Positions 15,005-19,336 of a DNA stretch of 19,336 bases are shown here, piece after piece; the stretch's first letter is position 1, and each line of letters opens with the position of its first letter. The translations under genes were made by a program, and so were the position numbers. The notes under the pieces were generated by a model. That model searched no databases, was not told the origin of the DNA, and saw nothing but the letters and a program-made list of their open reading frames with translations. The stretch spans positions 1 through 19,336 of the forward strand of contig CAWKZT010000022.1 of assembly GCA_963854565.1 (NCBI GenBank), written 5' to 3'. Source of the stretch: CAWKZT01 sp963854565. GTDB taxonomy: Bacteria; Actinomycetota; Acidimicrobiia; Acidimicrobiales; JAHEJN01.

Positions 15005-15622
15005 ATGACCGAACCCGTAAAGCTCACCGTGTGGTCCGACTTTCTTTGACCATGGTGTTACGTCGCGACCGTGCGTCTCGACCAACTACAAGAACGCCTC
15101 GGCGACGCCGTCGAGATCGAATGGAAAGCATTCATGTTGCGCCCGCAACCCGAGGAGCGCACGCAGGAGAAGTTCGTCAATTACACGCAATCTTGGCTGC
15201 GCCCCGCCGAAATGGAACCCCTGGCATCGTTTGTCCCGTGGGCAACTGAGAACCCAGCGCCGAGCCACAGCCTGCCGGCGCTCGTGGCCGGGAAAATCGT
15301 TGAGTCAATCAATCCCGAACTAGCTGGCTCGTACCACCGTGCCCTACTGAAGGCCTACTTCACCGATAATCGGACCATCAGCGCCGATGCTGTCTACCGC
15401 TCTATTGCCGACGAAACAGGAATCGACGTTGCCGCTTTCGACGACGAACTTGCCACCAACCGAGACGTCCACGTCAACCAGGTGATCGACGATCACAACG
15501 AGGCCCTTGCAGCCGGAATCAACGCGGTCCCGACGGTGCTCATGGCCGGAAGTTTCCCAGTTCCAGGGGCCCAAGACGTTGCCACCTACGAACGCTTGGT
15601 TACCAAAATCGCCGAACGTTAA
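15005..15622 (+). CDS. DsbA/FrnE-family oxidoreductase, candidate selenoprotein (in-frame TGA at codon 15)
   Basis: Read from ATG 15005, with TGA 15047-15049 translated as selenocysteine (U), this is a 205-residue DsbA-like thioredoxin of the FrnE/2-hydroxychromene-carboxylate-isomerase group. The N terminus, VKLTVWSDFLUPWCYVA, matches the family's WSDxxCPWCYxG, so U15 occupies the first redox cysteine and C18 the second. After the helical insert, the fold resumes in AGINAVPTVLMAG (cis-Pro P176) and ends in PGAQDVATYERLV, as in FrnE. The frame stays open and family-like on both sides of the TGA. Conventional callers would begin at GTG 15071, losing the first strand and the whole active site, which makes no structural sense. 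The alternative is a nonsense mutation or base error (TGC to TGA) in a pseudogene. Family call about 0.95; selenocysteine about 0.65. The gene has no signal peptide, so it is probably cytoplasmic, and it follows crcB by 13 nt. Confidence 0.78.
15050..15076 (+). promoter_or_regulatory. Candidate bacterial SECIS hairpin
   Basis: Directly after the TGA, ACGU (15060-15063) can pair with GCGU (15073-15076) and CG (15064-15065) with CG (15070-15071), leaving a bulged U at 15072 and a CGAC apical loop at 15066-15069. The loop begins 16 nt after the TGA and has G at its second position, which fits the usual bacterial SECIS rules (loop 16-37 nt downstream with an early G). A competing hairpin pairs CAUGGU (15051-15056) with ACCGUG (15068-15073). 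No energies were computed, so this is a candidate only. Confidence 0.35.
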
Positions 15623-15683
15623 CGCCGTGCTTTGGCGCCACGCATAGCGTCCTCGGCTTACGTTTTGTCCGGAACCCACGCGC

Positions 15684-17012
15684 CTAAACGGCTGGGATTA
15701 CGGTGTGGCCACCCATGTACGGGTGCAGGGCCTCGGGAATGGCAATAGACCCGTCAGGCTGACGGTTGTGCTCCACGATGGCCGCCCATACCCGAGGGAC
15801 GGCGACAGCTGATCCGTTGACCGTATGCACAAATGCTGTGCCCTTGCCTTCTTCGGGCTTATAACGAATGTTGCCTCGCCGAGCGTGATATTCAGCAAAC
15901 CATGAAACCGACGACACCTCAAGCCAACGATCTGCTCCTGGGGCCCACACCTCGATGTCCCAACAACGAGCATGAGGCTGTCCTAGGTCGCCCGTGCAGA
16001 TGTCAAGAATGCGATAAGGCAAGCCCAACGCAACAATGGTTCCTTCGGCGCGTTCGAGTAGCTCTTCGTGCATAGCGTTGCCCTGTTCGGGCGATGCATA
16101 CGCAAGGATTTCGACCTTGTCGAATTCGTGGACCCGCAACAACCCTCGAGTGTCGCGGCCCGCTGATCCGGCTTCGCGTCGGAAGCAGGACGTGTGCGCC
16201 ATCATTCGCATCGGCAAATCGCCCTCAGCAAGAATCTCGTCACGAGCGACCGAGGTCATCGGCACTTCGCCCGTGGGTATGGCCCATAGGTCGTCACGTT
16301 CAATGTGATAAGCGTCGTCAGAAAACTTCGGGAGTTGGCCGGTAGCCATAAGCGTTTCGGTACGCACCAAGCTGGGCGGTCGCATCTCCTCGTACGCATC
16401 GCTGTTTCGATCGAGGCCCAACTGGATAAGCGCCCGAACCAATCGGGCACCAAGCCCGCGATACAACACAAACATGGCGCCGGACATTTTGGTAGCCCTC
16501 TCGACATCGAGGATGCCAAGCTCTTCGGCGCTCTCCCAATGCGGGACCAACTGATGTTCGGCGTAACCAGTGGGAGTCCAGTCGAGATGTAACTGATGCT
16601 CGGCGAAGGGATCGTCATCGAACCCGTGCACCCGCAAGACCACATTCTCTTTTTCGCTAGCACCAACCGGCGCATCGAGCGATGGAACATTTGGCATCAC
16701 CAACATGATGTCGGTTAGTTGCTGGGTGAGTGCGGCGGCCTCCTCGGCCAGCGCCGACTCTTGCTGCCCTAGCTCGCGGCTCCGGGTCTGTAACTCGGCC
16801 GCGTCAACACCACGCCCGGCACGATGCAATTCGCCCACCTGCTTCGAAAGGCCATTGATCTCCGACCTCATGTCGTCACGCTGGCCACTTATCGCCCGCA
16901 CGCTCTCATCAAGCTCAATAGCTGTATCCAGCGACTCGGTGGACTCGCCTCGGGACTCCAAACCAACGCGTACAACTTCAGGGGTACTCCGGAGTAATTT
17001 GATATCGAGCAT
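15684..17012 (-). CDS. serS: Seryl-tRNA synthetase
   Basis: A 442-residue class II synthetase charging tRNA-Ser (and, where present, tRNA-Sec) with serine. The first roughly 105 residues form the antiparallel coiled-coil arm that contacts the long variable arm of the tRNA. The catalytic core has IPTGEVPMTS (245-254, the TxE motif), motif 2 SCFRREAGSAGRDTRGLLRVHEF (275-297) and motif 3 VNGSAVAVPRVWAAIVE (398-414). The region that normally reads SxSNxxDFQARR is SVSWFAEYHARR here, a modest variation. It is convergent with the DsbA-like gene, 61 bp away. The place next to a selenoprotein candidate is probably chance, since serS is universal. Confidence 0.97.
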   Translation of the reverse strand: MLDIKLLRSTPEVVRVGLESRGESTESLDTAIELDESVRAISGQRDDMRSEINGLSKQVGELHRAGRGVDAAELQTRSRELGQQESALAEEAAALTQQLTDIMLVMPNVPSLDAPVGASEKENVVLRVHGFDDDPFAEHQLHLDWTPTGYAEHQLVPHWESAEELGILDVERATKMSGAMFVLYRGLGARLVRALIQLGLDRNSDAYEEMRPPSLVRTETLMATGQLPKFSDDAYHIERDDLWAIPTGEVPMTSVARDEILAEGDLPMRMMAHTSCFRREAGSAGRDTRGLLRVHEFDKVEILAYASPEQGNAMHEELLERAEGTIVALGLPYRILDICTGDLGQPHARCWDIEVWAPGADRWLEVSSVSWFAEYHARRGNIRYKPEEGKGTAFVHTVNGSAVAVPRVWAAIVEHNRQPDGSIAIPEALHPYMGGHTVIPAV

Positions 17013-17110
17013 GCAAGCAATCTAGTAGACCAGCGAGGATCCGCCCCCTTGTTCACGTCGAAACCCAATGATGCTCACAGCACCGACCTGCCCTCGAATG
17101 GACCGCAGGA

Positions 17111-17965
17111 CTACGAGATCTCGGCTGGGGGTTTGGTTGGGGCTTTGGGTGGCGCTTTGCGCATCGTGCGATGTGTGCCATGCGATGGTTTTGACCATCG
17201 GTAAAACAAGATCCCAATAAGGCTCCACAGATACGTGCCCGCGACAACTTTCATGATCATGCCGGCCGCTTGCTGATCATGGGCAACGGAGACACCCCAC
17301 AGACGAACGTCGTGATCGTAAGCCTTGTACACCGCGTCGTCGGCGAACGTAAGCCAAGCGCCTGGCACAACAGGAATCACCGACATCAAGAAGAGGTAGA
17401 TCATCTGCATCGGTAGCTTCATTCGCAACTCGTGCAACGGCCCACAAATAGGCGTCCACATAAGTAGCGCAGCCAAGAAAATGAGCAAATGTTCGGCGTA
17501 GTGAAACGGGCCATTCTCGACTGAATAGTTGACGATAATTGGGGCGTGGCTCAGGGCAATCAAGAGGTTGAACATGACGCCAGCCACAATGGGATGGGCC
17601 AGTCGGCGGATCCACTTGCCAGCAATGCCATCGGGGCTAAACACCAAACGTGCCAACCACTCCGGCAAAGCCAATAGGAACATCGCGGGGATGACCAAAG
17701 TAATCAGCAAGTGCTGAACCATGTGAACCCAGTACAAATATTCTTCGGCTATGTCGTGAATAGGCCAGTCGCTGGCCAACCACAGCAAGACAACAGCGGC
17801 CGCAAACCAGCGGCGTTGACCCGGCGTGGTGACCTCATCAGCAGAAACTACCTTCGGCCCAATGACATGGGACGTATACCAACCCAGAGAAATGACCCCG
17901 GCCAACATAAACCAGACCTCAGGATGAAACTGATAGCGCCAGACATCGGTTACAGCGGCGAACAT
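17111..17965 (-). CDS. ctaG: CtaG-type (caa3/PF09678) cytochrome c oxidase assembly membrane protein
   Basis: A 284-residue protein with about seven membrane segments. It carries the histidine-rich Caa3_CtaG signatures: SDWPIHDIAEEYLYWVHMVQHLL (65-87; His70, His81, His85), FHYAEHLLIF in the middle and VAHDQQAAGMIMK near the end. This family, distinct from the Cox11-type CtaG, is needed to assemble the copper centres of oxidase. The C-terminal tail is basic, rich in Pro and Lys, and cytoplasmic in appearance. It is the last gene of the oxidase cluster, 57 bp after ctaF, on the same strand and probably the same transcript. Confidence 0.92.
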   Translation of the reverse strand: MFAAVTDVWRYQFHPEVWFMLAGVISLGWYTSHVIGPKVVSADEVTTPGQRRWFAAAVVLLWLASDWPIHDIAEEYLYWVHMVQHLLITLVIPAMFLLALPEWLARLVFSPDGIAGKWIRRLAHPIVAGVMFNLLIALSHAPIIVNYSVENGPFHYAEHLLIFLAALLMWTPICGPLHELRMKLPMQMIYLFLMSVIPVVPGAWLTFADDAVYKAYDHDVRLWGVSVAHDQQAAGMIMKVVAGTYLWSLIGILFYRWSKPSHGTHRTMRKAPPKAPTKPPAEIS

Positions 17966-18022
17966 TCCTACAGCCTACGCGGGTGCGCTCTCGTACCTGT
18001 GGCCATGGCGCACTCCAGAACG

Positions 18023-18370
18023 TTAATCCTGGAAGATCTCCCAGAAGTGCACACCAAATGCGGCAAAGAAGATGGCATAAACACCCATGGCCAGAACAAG
18101 ACCGCCAGCAAAGGCACGACTGAAGAAGCGGGAGTCGAACTTGAGATGCATGAAGTAAGCGGCCACGACGTAGAACTTGGTAACCATCAGAACCAGCAGT
18201 ACCGGCACAAGTGCCTTGCCCCAGTCGAGAACTGATTCGAAGTAAGTAAATACCTCGATGCCAGTAAGCACACCAAGAAGCAAAGCGATCTGGACGTATT
18301 TCCAGTCGGTCATGTGGTCGTCGTGCTCGTCGTGAGCCTCGACGTGATCAGTTGCAGTTGCGGTAGTCAT
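18023..18370 (-). CDS. ctaF: Cytochrome c oxidase subunit IV (COX4_pro type)
   Basis: A 115-residue small oxidase subunit with three membrane helices: YVQIALLLGVLTGIEVFTYF, a second ending in the family signature YFMHLKFD, and a third ending FFAAFGVHF. The start is ATG 18370, because AAAGGA lies 6 nt upstream; longer in-frame starts run into ctaE. The N terminus before the first helix is rich in His and Asp (His9, 13, 16 and 19 in DHVEAHDEHDDH), which is unusual and may bind metal. It lies 19 bp after ctaE. Its role is stabilising the heme-copper oxidase core; it is not catalytic. Confidence 0.9.
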   Translation of the reverse strand: MTTATATDHVEAHDEHDDHMTDWKYVQIALLLGVLTGIEVFTYFESVLDWGKALVPVLLVLMVTKFYVVAAYFMHLKFDSRFFSRAFAGGLVLAMGVYAIFFAAFGVHFWEIFQD

Positions 18371-18389
18371 TGGAGATCCTTTGCCAGAC

Positions 18390-19016
18390 TTACTGCGGGA
18401 ACAGGTAAACGACGGTGAAGATGACGATCCACACCACATCGACGAAGTGCCAGTACAAGCCAATAATTTCGACTTTCTCGGCACTTTCTTGAGAAATACG
18501 GCCCGTAAATGAGCCAATGAACAACGACATCAACATGACGATGCCGATCGTGACGTGAACACCGTGGAAGCCAGTGAGCGTGAAGAAGGCCGAGGTCCAC
18601 AAATTGGTGGTGAATCCGGCGCCCTCGTTGTAGAAGGTAGTGAACTCATAAACCTGGCCGCCAATAAACACGGCGCCCAACATGGCTGTGGTGAGCAACC
18701 ACACTCGGTTGCGGAACACGTCGCCGCGAGCGATGGCGCTAACAGCCAGCACCATGGTGAGCGAACTCATAAGCAAAACAAACGAACTGACCGACGTAAA
18801 GGGAATATCAAAGAGGTCGTCGGGGCCAATCTCGCCCGCAGGAAGCTTGTTCTTGTAGAGCATGTAGGTGGAAATAAGTCCACCAAAGAGCAAGCATTCA
18901 GAGCCGAGGAATACCCACATGGCTAACTTCTCGTGGGAGAGGCCAGATGCGCTGTAGTTGTGATCGTCTTCGGCGACGCGACCCTGGAACCGTTCGGGGA
19001 TTTCGGTCGTGCTCAT
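18390..19016 (-). CDS. ctaE: Cytochrome c oxidase subunit III
   Basis: A 208-residue, five-helix heme-copper oxidase subunit III that stabilises the core and helps proton uptake and turnover stability. Typical features are LSHEKLAMWVFLGSECLLFG at the first helix, TLTGFHGVHVTIG in the middle and YWHFVDVVWIVIFTVVYL at the C terminus. The five-helix, roughly 200-residue form is the one seen in Actinobacteria and caa3-type enzymes. The ATG overlaps the ctaD stop by one base (TAATG), so synthesis is coupled. Confidence 0.96.
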   Translation of the reverse strand: MSTTEIPERFQGRVAEDDHNYSASGLSHEKLAMWVFLGSECLLFGGLISTYMLYKNKLPAGEIGPDDLFDIPFTSVSSFVLLMSSLTMVLAVSAIARGDVFRNRVWLLTTAMLGAVFIGGQVYEFTTFYNEGAGFTTNLWTSAFFTLTGFHGVHVTIGIVMLMSLFIGSFTGRISQESAEKVEIIGLYWHFVDVVWIVIFTVVYLFPQ

Positions 19017-19336
19017 TAGGCGCTGACCTCCTCTTCGATTACCGCTACTTCAGTGGCATCGTCGCCACCGTGATCGTCGTGGTCGTGCGCTGCTTCGGGA
19101 TCATCGGCTGGTTCCATGATCCAGCCGAATATAGCTCCAAGAACGATGGCGCCACCAATGACACAGAGCCAAAGGCTAAAGATCAGGCCATAGCCAACGA
19201 TTGGCAGACCAAAGGCCAACAGGATCGGGTAGTACGAAGGCGAAGGAAGGTGCACGTCGGTGCGAGAACCATCCTGGGCGACTTCTTCAGCGCTGGCGAT
19301 ACGAACGATGTTGCCATCTTCGTCTTCGCCCCACTT
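19016..19336 (-). CDS. ctaD: Cytochrome c oxidase subunit I, C-terminal part (cut by window edge)
   Basis: The last 106 residues of a gene that continues beyond the right edge. The visible part has a hydrophilic loop (KWGEDEDGNIVRIASAEEV), the phrase HLPSPSYYP, two membrane segments (about 34-53 and 55-75) and an acidic, His-rich tail (AAHDHDDHGGDD). The catalytic core is off-window, so the call rests on position just before ctaE and on the resemblance of this tail to long CtaD proteins of actinobacterial and caa3-type oxidases. It could instead be a separate actinobacterial small subunit. A GTG at 19255 is not the real start, because the frame stays open to the edge. Confidence 0.75.
   Translation of the reverse strand, partial: KWGEDEDGNIVRIASAEEVAQDGSRTDVHLPSPSYYPILLAFGLPIVGYGLIFSLWLCVIGGAIVLGAIFGWIMEPADDPEAAHDHDDHGGDDATEVAVIEEEVSA

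Noticed and set aside
15071..15622. DsbA-like gene starting at GTG 15071, without the TGA region
   Set aside because: This start removes the first beta strand and both active-site residues although the upstream frame encodes them; it is likely an artefact of treating TGA only as stop.
15684..17012. serS next to the TGA-containing gene as part of a selenocysteine cluster
   Set aside because: Seryl-tRNA synthetase is universal and is convergent with the gene here; its proximity is not evidence for a selenocysteine system.

Overview
The window looks like a piece of a bacterial chromosome from an actinobacterium, most likely a moderately GC-rich aquatic member of the Acidimicrobiia or a relative. 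The clearest taxonomic marker is a WhiB-family iron-sulfur regulator at 5516-5893. The aa3-type cytochrome c oxidase cluster (ctaD-ctaE-ctaF plus a CtaG-type assembly protein) and the weak or absent Shine-Dalgarno sites in front of many genes also fit. The class-level placement is inference. No transposase, phage gene, CRISPR array, tRNA or rRNA was seen.

Layout. (a) 180-1359, plus strand: a lipoprotein of unknown function and a degenerate RsbW-like ATPase-fold protein. (b) 3244-1356, minus strand: dut, an SDR-fold protein lacking the usual catalytic Tyr and Lys, and a hemolysin III/TrhA membrane protein. (c) 3309-4980, plus strand: oligoribonuclease and an overlapping metallo-beta-lactamase-fold hydrolase. 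(d) 5147-6026: a small-ORF/WhiB island with a strong Shine-Dalgarno site, a perfect intrinsic terminator, whiB, a nested hairpin and a long palindrome. (e) 6064-7745: a TlpA-like thioredoxin and CcdA, a thiol-redox relay across the membrane. (f) 14178-7757, minus strand: a TauD-like dioxygenase, then a tightly packed unit of formate-tetrahydrofolate ligase, a MetF-family protein, a DAO-type flavoprotein, PdxH and an EamA transporter, which together look like folate-linked one-carbon metabolism. (g) 14264-15622, plus strand: two CrcB fluoride-channel subunits and a DsbA/FrnE-family oxidoreductase. (h) 17012-15684, minus strand: seryl-tRNA synthetase. (i) 19336-17111, minus strand: the cytochrome c oxidase genes, with ctaD cut by the window edge.

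The main find is in region (g). The FrnE-like gene is split by an in-frame TGA (15047-15049) that falls exactly where the first cysteine of the CPWC redox motif should be, giving U-P-W-C if it is read as selenocysteine. The reading frame is protein-like on both sides, and a hairpin with its apical loop 16 nt after the TGA is possible. Gene callers would start the protein after the active site or call it a pseudogene. The selenocysteine machinery itself is not in this window, so selenoprotein status is a well-supported inference, not proof.
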